Source: Candidatus Gastranaerophilales bacterium (lineage in GTDB: Bacteria; Cyanobacteriota; Vampirovibrionia; Gastranaerophilales; Gastranaerophilaceae). From it: DNA of 64,000 nucleotides. A program made the translations under genes and the position numbers. The DNA lies in contig CALUWD010000008.1 in NCBI GenBank assembly GCA_944324385.1, positions 1 to 64,000 of the forward strand, in the 5' to 3' direction. The notes beneath the pieces are model-generated. The model worked only from the letters and a program-made list of their open reading frames with translations. It was not told the DNA's origin and did no database searches. Within the stretch, counting starts at the first letter, position 1, and each line of letters begins with the position of its first letter. Positions 17,601-25,279 of the stretch are shown here, piece by piece.

Positions 17601-17921
17601 ACTTGGGGGACGCACAAATTCCTTGAGCAAAACGGTGTGCCCTCAAAAATGATTGAGAAATTTATGATTGATAAACTCCAAAAACGTATGAAAAACGGAC
17701 GTTTGAGCTTTATTATAAACACTCCGACTCTGGGTAAAAACTCTCAAACAAGCGGTTTTCAAATAAGGACGATAGCTGAAATGTATGGTGTACCTTGCTT
17801 TACATCAATTGATACGGCAAGAGCCTATCTAAGAGCTTATCGCACATTTGATAAAAAAGTAAATCTTGATGTAGATACAATTACTAATTACCGCAAAAAG
17901 AAACTTTTTGGAATTTTTTAA
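14679..17921 (+). CDS. carB: Carbamoyl-phosphate synthase large subunit
   Basis: CarB makes carbamoyl phosphate from bicarbonate, ammonia and two ATP. The 1080-residue length is that of a full enzyme. Two homologous ATP-grasp halves are visible: SGPIVIGQAAEFDYAG at the N-terminus, and SGPIRIGQGIEFDYCS near residue 565 opening the second half. Each half contains EVNPR motifs (near 302 and 847). The last about 150 residues are the MGS-like allosteric domain, where UMP or ornithine binds in other bacteria. It is the final gene of the UMP operon and is followed by the terminator at 17944-17972. Confidence 0.97.
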   Translation: MKDNSIKKVLVIGSGPIVIGQAAEFDYAGVQACRALKEEGIEVVLVNSNPATIMTDEHIADKVYIEPLTLDMLTKIIEKERPQGLMASLGGQTGLNLACELNDNGVLEKYNVKVLGTNIDSIKKAEDRELFKNLMNEIGEPIPDSEIVSSYEEALEFANKIGFPIIIRPAFTLGGAGGGIAHDEKEYEEIVHSGLTQSPINQVLVEKSIAGFKEVEYEVMRDSNDTCIIICNMENIDPIGIHTGDSFVVAPSQTLTNNEYQMLRSSAIKIIRALKIEGGCNVQFALDTKSNQYYVIEVNPRVSRSSALASKATGYPIAKITTKIAIGYNLHEIKNSVTGKTVAAFEPALDYVVVKIPKWPFDKFATGDRILGTKMKATGEVMAIGRTFCSGFKKAITSLEGKKTGLLHYKFENMSLEQLLEELHIQDDRRIFRLAEALSRGVEVDELNKITKIDKWFINKIKDITNVERELEVKPLDFELYKKAKEFGFLDSEICAYANVEQQTLDNFNLEASFRIVDTCAGEFRASTPYFYSTYCEECELEEYKKETTDKKGNAVKKENVIVLGSGPIRIGQGIEFDYCSVHASWALNENGYESVMVNSNPETLSTDFDVATRLYFEPMNVENVMNIIKKENPKGVMVQFGGQTAINLAPKLAKYGVKILGTSLESIDAVEDRKVFEKLLKDLKIPQPKGRGVRSAQEALETTRELGYPVLVRPSYVIGGRGMQVVYNDDELLTYINQALQFSSEHPVLIDQYIEGLEVELDAVSDGKDILVPGICEHIERAGVHSGDSMSIYPSRNISRKNERKLVNYARAIAKKLNIKGLMNIQFIIKDDVVYVIEVNPRASRTVPIMSKVTGIPMVKMAINAALGKSIRSFGFGTGLYRKTNLVCVKMPVFSFQKLNRIDPALAPEMKSTGEVLGVDTNFKRALLKSFIAAGYKFGGKKQRVLVSLNDHYKKPALKIVKRLFSQGFFIMATWGTHKFLEQNGVPSKMIEKFMIDKLQKRMKNGRLSFIINTPTLGKNSQTSGFQIRTIAEMYGVPCFTSIDTARAYLRAYRTFDKKVNLDVDTITNYRKKKLFGIF

Positions 17922-17943
17922 AACCGCAAACACGATAAAATAA

Positions 17944-17972
17944 AAGGCGCAAAGTTAATTTGCGCCTATTTT
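17944..17972 (+). terminator. Rho-independent terminator of the pyr operon
   Basis: AGGCGCAAA pairs with TTTGCGCCT (17945-17953 with 17959-17967) around a 5-nt loop and is followed by ATTTTC. It lies 23 nt after the carB stop codon. It may also serve the convergent gene at 17978, since A-rich sequence precedes the stem. Confidence 0.82.
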
Positions 17973-17977
17973 CCATC

Positions 17978-18196
17978 TTATTCTTCAATAATTTGTTGCA
18001 TTTCTATATCGGGTTTTCCCAACACTCTCACTAATTCAAGCACAGCAGCCTTCATCTGGCATTTTTGCGAAGAATTATTGAAAAAATCTGTATAAAAACA
18101 GCCTTCGCAATTACAGCCTCTCTTATAGCATTCCATTGCCGTTGTAGTCCATCTTCTCACAGCAACTGCACGCCCAAAATCTCTACTTTTCAGCAC
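17978..18196 (-). CDS. Small Cys-rich protein with CxxxxCNCxxC cluster
   Basis: This 72-residue protein has the cluster CYKRGCNCEGCFY, followed about 13 residues later by QKCQMKAAVLELVRVLGKP. The five cysteines in a short span could bind zinc or an Fe-S cluster, and the C-terminal helix is regular. I recall similar small proteins in gut Melainabacteria and Elusimicrobia but know no function. I chose GTG 18196 because GGGGGA lies 7 nt upstream; an ATG at 18229 in the same frame has no ribosome site. A -10 box on the minus strand (18273-18278) gives a leader of about 70 nt. Confidence 0.6.
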   Translation of the reverse strand: MLKSRDFGRAVAVRRWTTTAMECYKRGCNCEGCFYTDFFNNSSQKCQMKAAVLELVRVLGKPDIEMQQIIEE

Positions 18197-18503
18197 GTTA
18201 AATCCCCCAAATAATCTCTGTCCGCACAAACCTTACAACCTCAAAAGGCTTGCCTGTATTGAATTTAATATTATTATAACGCCTAAGAGCGTTTAATCAA
18301 GCGAATTTGGTGTAAATATTACGCTTTATTACAAAGTTGCAATGGCTTACATGGCGCGCCTTTAGCGAGTCTTAACCACCTCTATGGCGCGTTGAGTCAT
18401 GCTTTCCATGATTGCACCCATGTAAAACTCATGCGCGGTGCATGATTTCATGGTTTTTAAGTGTAAAAAGTAATATTAAGAAGTGTAAATATTTGACTTT
18501 TTT

Positions 18504-18533
18504 AAAAAAATGACCATGCTTTTTTGGCATGGA
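18504..18533 (-). terminator. Second terminator hairpin after the RHH gene
   Basis: CCATGC / GCATGG (18514-18519 with 18527-18532) with a T-rich loop is followed on the minus strand by TCATTTTTTT. It stands about 15 nt after the first terminator, making a tandem pair. Confidence 0.55.
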
Positions 18534-18545
18534 CAAAATTTTTTC

Positions 18546-18579
18546 ATTAAAAAAGCGGACTAATTTTGTCCGCTTTTTA
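18546..18579 (-). terminator. Rho-independent terminator of the RHH gene
   Basis: An 11-bp perfect stem, AAAAAGCGGAC / GTCCGCTTTTT (18550-18560 with 18568-18578), has T-runs on the minus strand. It lies 28 nt after the stop codon of the 18607-18795 gene. Confidence 0.85.
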
Positions 18580-18606
18580 AATCTCCTCCATAAATCCGTA
18601 GCCTTT

Positions 18607-18795
18607 TTAATCAAGTAAAGCTTCAAGGATTGCTGCATTTTTAGATGCAAATGAATTTTCTCTAATTTTTGTGCGTTGGATGTAAGTTCTCAATGCCTCA
18701 CGAATAAGTTCGCTGCGTGAGCGGTTTTCTGTGTCTGCTACTTGGTCGATTTCGTCTAAAAATTTTTCGGGCATTGAAATAAGTACTCTTGCCAT
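18607..18795 (-). CDS. Ribbon-helix-helix (CopG-like) DNA-binding protein
   Basis: This 62-residue protein has an N-terminal beta strand ARVLISMPEKFLDEID followed by two helices with the RHH pattern NRSRSELIREALRTYIQRT, so it should dimerise and bind DNA through the strand pair. Such proteins are either antitoxins or small global regulators. No toxin gene is adjacent: dxr lies 166 bp upstream on the same strand and terminators follow. ATG 18795 has AAAGGAG just upstream; the longer frame to 18954 crosses the promoter region and is unlikely to be used. Confidence 0.85.
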   Translation of the reverse strand: MARVLISMPEKFLDEIDQVADTENRSRSELIREALRTYIQRTKIRENSFASKNAAILEALLD

Positions 18796-18960
18796 TGTTT
18801 TTTCTCCTTTAAAATATTTTTTCTCTAATTCTCTTTTATGGGGATTTACTTTTTGTGCTCTCGTACTTATATAAAAAATATATTTCTTGAAAAATTGACT
18901 AAAAAAGATATATTTTGTATATTTTATGTTACATAACTTAACAAAAATCCCCAAAACCCG

Positions 18961-20088
18961 CTAGGCACTGTATTTCTTTCTTATTTCATTATCAATTTCA
19001 AAAATGTCATCAAGTGAAAGATTATAAACTATATTATGCTCGCAAAGTGCCTTTTCAACTGTTTTTTCAATATCTAAAAAGCTTATTTTACCCATCAAAA
19101 AGTCATTAACGGCAACTTCATTTGCTGCATTTAAGACGATAGGCGCGCTTCCACCTTTTTTGCCTGCGTCATATGCCATTTGCAAACAGGGGAATTTTTT
19201 AAAATCAGGTTTTTCAAATGTCATAGATTGACCAAACAAGCTAAAACCGTTTGTTTTAATACCTTTTTGGCGTTTAGGGTAAGTAAGCGCATACTGAATT
19301 GGGATGTGCATAGAGGGAAAGCCTACTTGCGCAAGCATTGAGCCGTCTATGAACTCTACAAACGAGTGTACAAGGCTTTGCGGATGAATTACAACTTTAA
19401 TGTCGTCATAATCCATATTAAACAAGTGATGTGCTTCGATGACCTCTAAGCCTTTGTTCATAAGGGTTGCACTGTCTATTGTAATTTTCCTTCCCATGTG
19501 CCAACGTGGGTGTTTCAGCGCTTCAAGCGCATTTGATTTTTCCATTTCCTCGCGCGTTTTGTTTAAAAAAGGCCCGCCGGAGGCTGTTATTATAAGCCTG
19601 TAAGCGTCGTTATTTTTATCACCTAAGCACTGCAAAATTGCCGAATGCTCAGAATCCACAGGCAAAATTTTAACCCCGTTTTCGCGCGCTTTTTTCATTA
19701 CAATTTCCCCTGCCATAACAAGGGTTTCTTTGTTTGCAAGTGCGATGTCAATTTTGTTTTCAATCGCTCTAAGCGTGGGCTTTAAGCCAATTTTGCCTGA
19801 TGTGGCTACGAGAATAATGTCATTTTTTGTATCAGAACAAATCTCCATTAAACCGTCTAACCCCCAGAATACCTCAAGATTGGGGAATTTTGACTTTATA
19901 AACTTAACATCTTCCTCTTTTTGCACGCTTACGCGCTTGGGGTGGTATTTTTCAATTTGCTGCGCCAAAAGTTGCACATTTTTACCTGCAGCCAGCGCTA
20001 AAACTTCATATTCATTAAGGTAATCCAGCACTTCAAGAGTTTGAGTGCCTATTGAACCTGTTGAACCTAACAAAGTAATCTTTTTCAT
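18961..20088 (-). CDS. dxr: 1-deoxy-D-xylulose 5-phosphate reductoisomerase
   Basis: Dxr (IspC) converts DXP to MEP with NADPH, the committed step of the non-mevalonate isoprenoid pathway. The 375 residues show the Rossmann start LLGSTGSIGTQTLEVL at 5-20, the metal and substrate site PVDSEHSAI near 147-155 (Asp, Glu), TASGGPF near 181, HPRWHMGRKITIDSATLMNK near 204-223 and NKGLEVIEAHHLF with the third acidic ligand. Length and motifs are complete. A TATAAT on the minus strand at 20095-20100 lies 6 nt before the ATG, so the mRNA is probably leaderless. Confidence 0.96.
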   Translation of the reverse strand: MKKITLLGSTGSIGTQTLEVLDYLNEYEVLALAAGKNVQLLAQQIEKYHPKRVSVQKEEDVKFIKSKFPNLEVFWGLDGLMEICSDTKNDIILVATSGKIGLKPTLRAIENKIDIALANKETLVMAGEIVMKKARENGVKILPVDSEHSAILQCLGDKNNDAYRLIITASGGPFLNKTREEMEKSNALEALKHPRWHMGRKITIDSATLMNKGLEVIEAHHLFNMDYDDIKVVIHPQSLVHSFVEFIDGSMLAQVGFPSMHIPIQYALTYPKRQKGIKTNGFSLFGQSMTFEKPDFKKFPCLQMAYDAGKKGGSAPIVLNAANEVAVNDFLMGKISFLDIEKTVEKALCEHNIVYNLSLDDIFEIDNEIRKKYSA

Positions 20089-20094
20089 AATGCC

Positions 20095-20100
20095 ATTATA
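20095..20100 (-). promoter_or_regulatory. -10 box of a probable leaderless dxr promoter
   Basis: TATAAT on the minus strand, then GGCATT, then the dxr ATG at 20088. The 6-nt gap leaves no room for a ribosome site. Confidence 0.6.
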
Positions 20101-20125
20101 TTAAAAAAAGGGTTTAAAACAAACT

Positions 20126-20440
20126 TTAATTATTCCCCTTTGCCTCATCTTTTTTAATAAAATCGCAAAGTTCTTCAAGGCGCTTATCTTCCATAGCGTC
20201 AATCAGTGTTTGAATATTATCAAATTTTTTAAGTGCAAAACCGGTTTCAGCAAGCAAAACACAAGAATTACAAAGTCTGTATTTGCCATATTGAATAGAA
20301 CCTGCTAATGGTGCGTTTTTTCCGCAAGCGCTGCAGTCAAAATACTCATTTAATGAGTCAGGATTTTCCTCAACATCATCTTTAAACATTTGCTCTACAA
20401 CTTGTTGCATATTTGCAACAATTTCTTCTTTTTCCGTCAT
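20126..20440 (-). CDS. Small zinc-ribbon protein of unknown function
   Basis: This 104-residue acidic protein has two CxxC knuckles, CSACGK near residue 37 and LCNSCV near 57, separated by 18 residues, which is a classical zinc-ribbon spacing. The N-terminus is helical and acidic (MTEKEEIVANMQQVVEQM) and the C-terminus is a charged helix. I cannot name a family. It overlaps the upstream gene 20437-20781 by 4 bp (ATGA), so the two are co-translated and probably work together. Confidence 0.6.
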   Translation of the reverse strand: MTEKEEIVANMQQVVEQMFKDDVEENPDSLNEYFDCSACGKNAPLAGSIQYGKYRLCNSCVLLAETGFALKKFDNIQTLIDAMEDKRLEELCDFIKKDEAKGNN

Positions 20441-20781
20441 TTTACTTCATTCCTTAAACTCAGGGAAATTCCCTGCATAATGTTTTGAAAATCCTCGTCA
20501 GGCAAGCAAGATGCGGTTTTAAAAATTCTTGACAGGGGCATAGAATTATCATACCATCTTCTTTTATTTTGTTCTTTATAAAGCCCTAAAACCCTATCCA
20601 GCCCAAGGCTCAGGGGTACTTCGTCGCGTTCTCTGTTATTTGCCCTTATGACATCAATTACTTTAATTACTTCGCGCGCAATTTCATAATGCGAGCGAAT
20701 GGTGAGTGTTTGCAGAACGTCAAGAACCTCTCCTGTCCAAGGTTCGCTGTCATACCAACGTTTTTTATAGTAATTTGCCAT
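20437..20781 (-). CDS. Conserved protein of unknown function (114 aa)
   Basis: This soluble, mostly helical protein is rich in Arg and Trp (KKRWYDSEPW and a second KRRWYDNSMPLSRIF near residue 73-87). The repeated RWYD motif suggests an internal duplication or a common binding surface. It contains no signal peptide or membrane segment. It is first in a two-gene unit with the zinc-ribbon protein at 20126-20440. I do not recognise a function. Confidence 0.6.
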   Translation of the reverse strand: MANYYKKRWYDSEPWTGEVLDVLQTLTIRSHYEIAREVIKVIDVIRANNRERDEVPLSLGLDRVLGLYKEQNKRRWYDNSMPLSRIFKTASCLPDEDFQNIMQGISLSLRNEVK

Positions 20782-20833
20782 AATTTAATCTTAGACTTAT
20801 TTTTGTTCTTTGGCAACTTTCAAAAGAGTAACT

Positions 20834-21910
20834 CTAGTCGTCCAAAAATTCGCAAAGCACTGAATTTGAAAGCATTACGCCGGATTTTGTGAGCCTGTAG
20901 CCATGTAAAGTTTTTTGAATATGTCCGCTTGAGATGAATTTTTTTAGCTGTGGTGCATATTTTTTATTAAAATCAATAGAAAAAATTCTGTTGATTTCTT
21001 CGACATTTATGCCCTCAAGTTTTCTAAAACCTAAGAAAATATGTTCATCCAGTACATTTGTTTTATAAAATTTTTTTTGCGCTGTCGGGTTTTTCAAGTA
21101 TTTTTCAATATCAATTTCATTTTCATATCGCTGGTCGTTTAAAAAGCCTGCGGCACCTATGCCAAAACCCCAGTATGGCTTGATATTCCAGTATGTTAAG
21201 TTATGTCTTGAGCAAAAACTTTTTTCTTTTGCAAAATTTGAAAATTCATAGTGATAATAGTTTTTAAAGCTATCAAGCGCAAGTTCGTACATATCAGCCT
21301 GCATATCTTCATCAGGCAAGTCTTTTGGCGGGTTGGAATAAAAATCACATCCCTGTTCAATTTTTAAACCGTATAGCGAAATGTGCGGCGGGGTGAGCTT
21401 TTTAGCCTTGTTTAAAGTATCTTGCCAAATTTCTAAGGTTTGAGTTGGCAGACCATACATTAAATCAATACTAAAGTTTTTAAACCCTGCAAGTTCAATG
21501 TTTTCAATGCTTTTGACAGCATCATAAGAGTTGTGAATTCTGCCTGCAATTTTTAAAATGTCATCGTTAAAAGACTGCACCCCGAGGCTTATTCTATTTA
21601 TGCCAATGTCAAAAAATGCTTTTAATTTATCTAAATCAGCGGTTTTTGGGTTCATTTCAAGCGTAATTTCGCAATTTTGAAAATTAAAACAATCAAGAAT
21701 TTTTTTAATTTCAAAAGGCTCTAAAATCGAGGGCGTGCCTCCACCAAAGTAAAGAGTTTCTAAAATTTCGCCCTTGTAAAAATTTTTAATTTCTAAGATT
21801 AATTTATCAATGTAAACGCTTTTATAGCGCGGATTTATACCTGATAAAAATGAGCAGTACGCGCATTTTTTTATACAAAAGGGTATGTGAATATAGACAC
21901 TTTTGGGCAT
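20834..21910 (-). CDS. hemW: Radical SAM HemW-like protein
   Basis: HemW is a heme chaperone related to oxygen-independent coproporphyrinogen oxidase HemN. The 358 residues open with VYIHIPFCIKKCAYCSF, giving the CxxxCxxC that binds the radical SAM 4Fe-4S cluster, then YFGGGTPS near 52, RISLGVQSFND near 131 and the DLMYGLPTQT segment. HemN has an N-terminal extension that is missing here, which favours HemW. The C-terminal HemN_C winged domain is present. A -10 box on the minus strand (21917-21922) lies 6 nt before the ATG and overlaps the -10 of the divergent SIS gene. Confidence 0.9.
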   Translation of the reverse strand: MPKSVYIHIPFCIKKCAYCSFLSGINPRYKSVYIDKLILEIKNFYKGEILETLYFGGGTPSILEPFEIKKILDCFNFQNCEITLEMNPKTADLDKLKAFFDIGINRISLGVQSFNDDILKIAGRIHNSYDAVKSIENIELAGFKNFSIDLMYGLPTQTLEIWQDTLNKAKKLTPPHISLYGLKIEQGCDFYSNPPKDLPDEDMQADMYELALDSFKNYYHYEFSNFAKEKSFCSRHNLTYWNIKPYWGFGIGAAGFLNDQRYENEIDIEKYLKNPTAQKKFYKTNVLDEHIFLGFRKLEGINVEEINRIFSIDFNKKYAPQLKKFISSGHIQKTLHGYRLTKSGVMLSNSVLCEFLDD

Positions 21911-21916
21911 AATAAT

Positions 21917-21924
21917 ATTATAAT
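21917..21924. promoter_or_regulatory. Palindromic back-to-back -10 (ATTATAAT) between hemW and the SIS gene
   Basis: The 8-bp palindrome gives TATAAT on both strands: 21917-21922 for hemW (6 nt to ATG, probably leaderless) and 21919-21924 for the SIS gene (19 nt to ATG, with AAGGTGA in between). Confidence 0.55.
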
Positions 21925-21943
21925 ATAGTTAAGGTGATTTATT

Positions 21944-22993
21944 ATGTTCTTTAAAAAACAAACGCAAATGGAACTTGAAATACTTGAGCAGCCTGCTGTT
22001 ATAGGCGCTTTTATTGAAGGGCTTGTTGAAAATTATGTGCTTAAAATTGATATGCCATCAAAAATTCAAAGCATAAAAATAGTTGCAAGCGGTTCATCTT
22101 ACAATTGTGGGCTTTTAGGTAAAAGGTTTTTTGAAGATATAGCGCAAATTGATACTAAAATTGAGTTTTCAGGCGAATTTGTCTGCAAAAATAAACAACC
22201 TGAAAAAGACGCGCTGTATATTTTTATAAGTCAATCAGGCGAAACTTATGACACAACGCTTGCGGCAAAAAAAGTTAAAGAATCTGGCGCAATGACCCTT
22301 GCAATTGTGAACAATGAAAACTCGACCCTGTGGAATTTGTGCGACTATAAAATTAACATTAACGCAGGCAAAGAAAATTCAATTGCAGCTACAAAGTCCT
22401 TTAGTGCCTCACTTTGCGCGCTTTATTTGTGTGCGGTAAAAATTGCACAAAATAACTCAAAAGATGTTACACCTTATTTAAAAAATATTTTAGATACGCG
22501 AAATAAAATTGAAAATGTGCTTGATTTGACACTTAACATTGATAAAGCTGCAAAATTTTTATCGAAATACAGCGCATTCCCAACAGTGGGGCAAGGGGTG
22601 AATTATGCTCTTGCGCGAGAGTGTGCGCTAAAGATAAAAGAAACCTCCTACATTGATGTAAATGCTTATTCTATGGGCGAATTTGTCCATGGGCATGTGG
22701 CAATTTTAAATAAAATTAATACCCTTATTGAAATTATTACAAGTGATTTTTGCGAGTTTGAAATTAAAACACTAAATAAAATTACAAATGATTATAAGCC
22801 TAAAAGTGTTGTAATTACTGATAGTGAGGAAGATTTTGGGGCAGGAATTTCTGTTATTATTCCATATTGCGAAGATATGCTTGTAAGGGTGTTGAGTGTT
22901 GTTTTTGTAATACAAATGCTTGCGCTAAAAATCGCACTTGGGCTCAAGCGCAATGTAGATAAACCCCATGGGCTGAATAAAGTTGTAAGTTAA
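21944..22993 (+). CDS. GlmS-like SIS-domain sugar-phosphate isomerase/deaminase
   Basis: This 349-residue protein matches the isomerase half of GlmS without the glutaminase domain. The start QMELEILEQPAVI corresponds to the MxKEIxEQP linker that opens the GlmS isomerase part. First SIS domain: VASGSSYNCG near 43-52 and ISQSGETYDT near 93-102. Second SIS domain: VGQGVNYALARECALKIKE near 212-230 with the catalytic Glu region. The end DKPHGLNKVV matches the GlmS C-terminal tail. Members of this group (AgaS, FrlB, NagB-II) work on amino sugars or fructosamines. It could supply or recycle glucosamine-6-P; the substrate is open. Confidence 0.85.
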   Translation: MFFKKQTQMELEILEQPAVIGAFIEGLVENYVLKIDMPSKIQSIKIVASGSSYNCGLLGKRFFEDIAQIDTKIEFSGEFVCKNKQPEKDALYIFISQSGETYDTTLAAKKVKESGAMTLAIVNNENSTLWNLCDYKININAGKENSIAATKSFSASLCALYLCAVKIAQNNSKDVTPYLKNILDTRNKIENVLDLTLNIDKAAKFLSKYSAFPTVGQGVNYALARECALKIKETSYIDVNAYSMGEFVHGHVAILNKINTLIEIITSDFCEFEIKTLNKITNDYKPKSVVITDSEEDFGAGISVIIPYCEDMLVRVLSVVFVIQMLALKIALGLKRNVDKPHGLNKVVS

Positions 22994-23016
22994 AACCGCC
23001 TGTTTAGGCGGTTTTT
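22991..23016. terminator. Bidirectional terminator
   Basis: AAAACCGCC / GGCGGTTTT (22992-23000 with 23007-23015) has T-runs in both directions. It separates the convergent SIS gene and the 23020-23370 gene. Confidence 0.85.
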
Positions 23017-23019
23017 AAA

Positions 23020-23370
23020 CTAAAACGGTTTTGTTTGCGAAAGTTTATTTCTTAATTCCCTAAACCTTGCAATGTCTTCTTGTGCTTTTGAGGTTTCTTT
23101 AAATAAAACCTGTGTTGCAGGGTGAATTATAACAATCGAGTCCATGTGAACTTCAAGAAAGTCATATCTTCTTGGTGCGCTGGAGGAGTTTTTGCCCATT
23201 ATCTCAGCATTTGTAACCGCCAAAAAACGTCTTTCTTTGTCGTTTAAAAGTTCTGTTAATTCACGATTTGCCTTTGTAAGTTTTGAAACATGCACTGTTC
23301 CTTTTATGTCATGATCTTTTGTCAATATGCAAACCTCTATGGGCATTGTTTGGGTGTTGTCGTTTACCAT
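23020..23370 (-). CDS. Conserved protein of unknown function (DUF6812-like)
   Basis: This 116-residue soluble protein starts with a beta-rich part: IEVCILTKDHDIKGTVHVSK, RELTELLNDKERRFLAVTNAEI near 36-57, then VHMDSIVIIHP. The pattern of a short barrel with an RELxxLLND helix resembles DUF6812-type proteins found widely in bacteria, but I give this from memory only. AAAGGAG precedes the ATG. No functional partner is linked. Confidence 0.55.
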   Translation of the reverse strand: MVNDNTQTMPIEVCILTKDHDIKGTVHVSKLTKANRELTELLNDKERRFLAVTNAEIMGKNSSSAPRRYDFLEVHMDSIVIIHPATQVLFKETSKAQEDIARFRELRNKLSQTKPF

Positions 23371-23446
23371 TTTTAACTCCTTTTATGTAAAATATTATAT
23401 ATTATTTTTTGCACTATGTAAAATTTTTGTGTAAAATTAAGGGGTA

Positions 23447-25279
23447 ATGAAAAAGTTTTTTGCGATAGCTTTATTTTTAGTATTACTTTCAAACATACCT
23501 GTGTATGCTGCTAAAGACGCGCTTTTGCAGGTTTCTGATACCTCTGTTCAAAAGTATGATTCTTCAAGCGAATCAGGGGTTGAATACGGAAAACTTTCAA
23601 AAAGAGATAGAATTATTGCAAAATCTTCAAGGAAAATTGATGCTATTTACCCCGGCAGTCGCTCAAATAAGCTTGGAATATCTTTCCCTGGAAATCGTGG
23701 GCCAAATCAGCTTGTAATTTATAAAAGAGAATATGGCAGAAGAACACTAACAAATGAATTTGGTAAAGAAGCTGTTGTAGTGGGCGATACAGTTGTACGC
23801 TTAACCGGTGCGGATTCAATCATCCCCCATGATGGCTTTGTTATAAGCGGTCATGGCAGTGCTAAAAAGTGGATTAGTGACAATTTAAAAGTCGGCACAA
23901 AAGTTAGAATTGACGCTAAAAATAATGTTTTGCACTCTTTTACAACAATAGATAGTTATCGCTATTGTGCAAAAGTTAAAATAAAAGAAGTTGAACAAAT
24001 TCTTGAAACTACTAAAAAACAGTACAAAAACAGGGATGAAAGAAAAGTAAAAGAGTATTTAAAACTTGCAAAAAAACAACTAAAACGCTCTTATTCTTCA
24101 AATTCAAATACCGCGCTGCAGTGTGCAAAAGAATCAATTGCATCTTCTCAAACTGCACTTAGCTATACCCTGCCTTATTTAAAAGATGAATTAAAAGGTG
24201 TTTGGGTAAGGCCTAAGGAAAAAAGCGAAGCTGAAGTTGAGCGCACACTTGATGAAATGGCGCAATTGGGAATAAATACAATATTTTTAGAAACATATTT
24301 CCATGGCAAAACAATTTTTCCATCAGAAGTAATGAAAAGCTACGGTTTTGAGGGACAAAACAGAAACTTTAGAGGCTATGACCCGCTTTCTGTTTGGGTT
24401 CGCGGTGCGCATAAGCGCAATATGACTTTGCATGTCTGGTTTGAATCTTTCTACATTGGCAATAAACTCCCACAGGAAGATGCTTATAACATTCTTGCAA
24501 TAAGACCTGCTTGGGGCAATCGAAATAAGGCAAATAGTGAATCAAATGAGCCTGTAGCCCATATTAGCGAGCATAGAGGTTATTTTATCGACCCTGCAAA
24601 TCCTGAAGTCGTTGACTTTTTGACAAAATTAATCCTTGAAATTTGTGCTAAATATAACATTGACGGTGTAAACCTTGACTATGTGAGATACCCGCTAAGC
24701 GCAAAAGCCTCTTCATCAAACTACGAGGCAAGTAACTGGGGCTACACCCCTTATGCAAGAGAAGAATTTAAAAAGATTTATGGTGTTGACCCAATAAACA
24801 TAAGCGCAAACACTGCTATGTGGAATAAATGGGACAACTACAGGCAAGATAGAATTACAAAATACGTTGCAAATATTAGAGAAACACTAAAGGATAGGGG
24901 CGTAGTGCTTTCTGCGGTTGTTTTTCCTGATTACAAAACAAGTCTTGAAACAAAACAGCAAAATTGGCAAAGGTGGAGTTCCTATAATTATGTTGATGCA
25001 CTTACACCTTTAATTTTAACAGCAGATTATAACCTTGCAGATAGTATGATTGATGAGCTAAAGCGCAAAAGTTCATCTAAAACAAAAATTTACCCAGGGC
25101 TTTTTGTTGGTTTTATGGAAGGTGAGAGCGAAGATTTATTGAAACAAATTCATATAATAAGAAATCAAAGGCTGGAGGGGGTTGTGCTTTTTGATTGGGC
25201 GCATTTGGATAAAAAATATGCTGATGTTTTAAGGGCTTGCGTATTTTCAAGAGAATGTGATGGGGTTGATAATAAATAA
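23447..25279 (+). CDS. Secreted GHL10-type glycosyl hydrolase-like protein
   Basis: This 610-residue protein has a signal peptide (MKKFFAIALFLVLLSNIPVYA). The N-terminal part up to about 245 includes a segment VISGHGSAKKWISDNLKVG seen in cyanobacterial proteins of this group and a short coiled region. From about residue 248 the GHL10 (YngK/UPF0748) TIM barrel begins: ELKGVWVRPKE, LGINTIFLETYFHG, TLHVWFESFYIGN, GYFIDPANPEV and DGVNLDYVRYPLS near 414, with candidate catalytic acids. It probably cleaves a glycan in the envelope. The TAA ends 1 nt before the 3' end of the SRP RNA gene on the other strand. Confidence 0.86.
   Translation: MKKFFAIALFLVLLSNIPVYAAKDALLQVSDTSVQKYDSSSESGVEYGKLSKRDRIIAKSSRKIDAIYPGSRSNKLGISFPGNRGPNQLVIYKREYGRRTLTNEFGKEAVVVGDTVVRLTGADSIIPHDGFVISGHGSAKKWISDNLKVGTKVRIDAKNNVLHSFTTIDSYRYCAKVKIKEVEQILETTKKQYKNRDERKVKEYLKLAKKQLKRSYSSNSNTALQCAKESIASSQTALSYTLPYLKDELKGVWVRPKEKSEAEVERTLDEMAQLGINTIFLETYFHGKTIFPSEVMKSYGFEGQNRNFRGYDPLSVWVRGAHKRNMTLHVWFESFYIGNKLPQEDAYNILAIRPAWGNRNKANSESNEPVAHISEHRGYFIDPANPEVVDFLTKLILEICAKYNIDGVNLDYVRYPLSAKASSSNYEASNWGYTPYAREEFKKIYGVDPINISANTAMWNKWDNYRQDRITKYVANIRETLKDRGVVLSAVVFPDYKTSLETKQQNWQRWSSYNYVDALTPLILTADYNLADSMIDELKRKSSSKTKIYPGLFVGFMEGESEDLLKQIHIIRNQRLEGVVLFDWAHLDKKYADVLRACVFSRECDGVDNK

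Larger units (their letters stand above)
18230..18606. other. Intergenic region with two terminators and a possible short reading frame
   Basis: The left part holds a TATAAT on the minus strand (18273-18278) for the Cys-rich gene. A 29-codon minus-strand frame (18362-18451) has no ribosome site; its MTQRAIEVVKTR resembles the stretch just before the cysteine cluster of the downstream protein, so it may be a decayed paralogue. The right part holds the two hairpins at 18504-18533 and 18546-18579. No tRNA or other RNA family was recognised. Confidence 0.4.

Noticed and set aside
20089-20125. Riboswitch upstream of dxr
   Set aside because: The -10 box lies 6 nt before the start codon, which leaves no leader to hold one.
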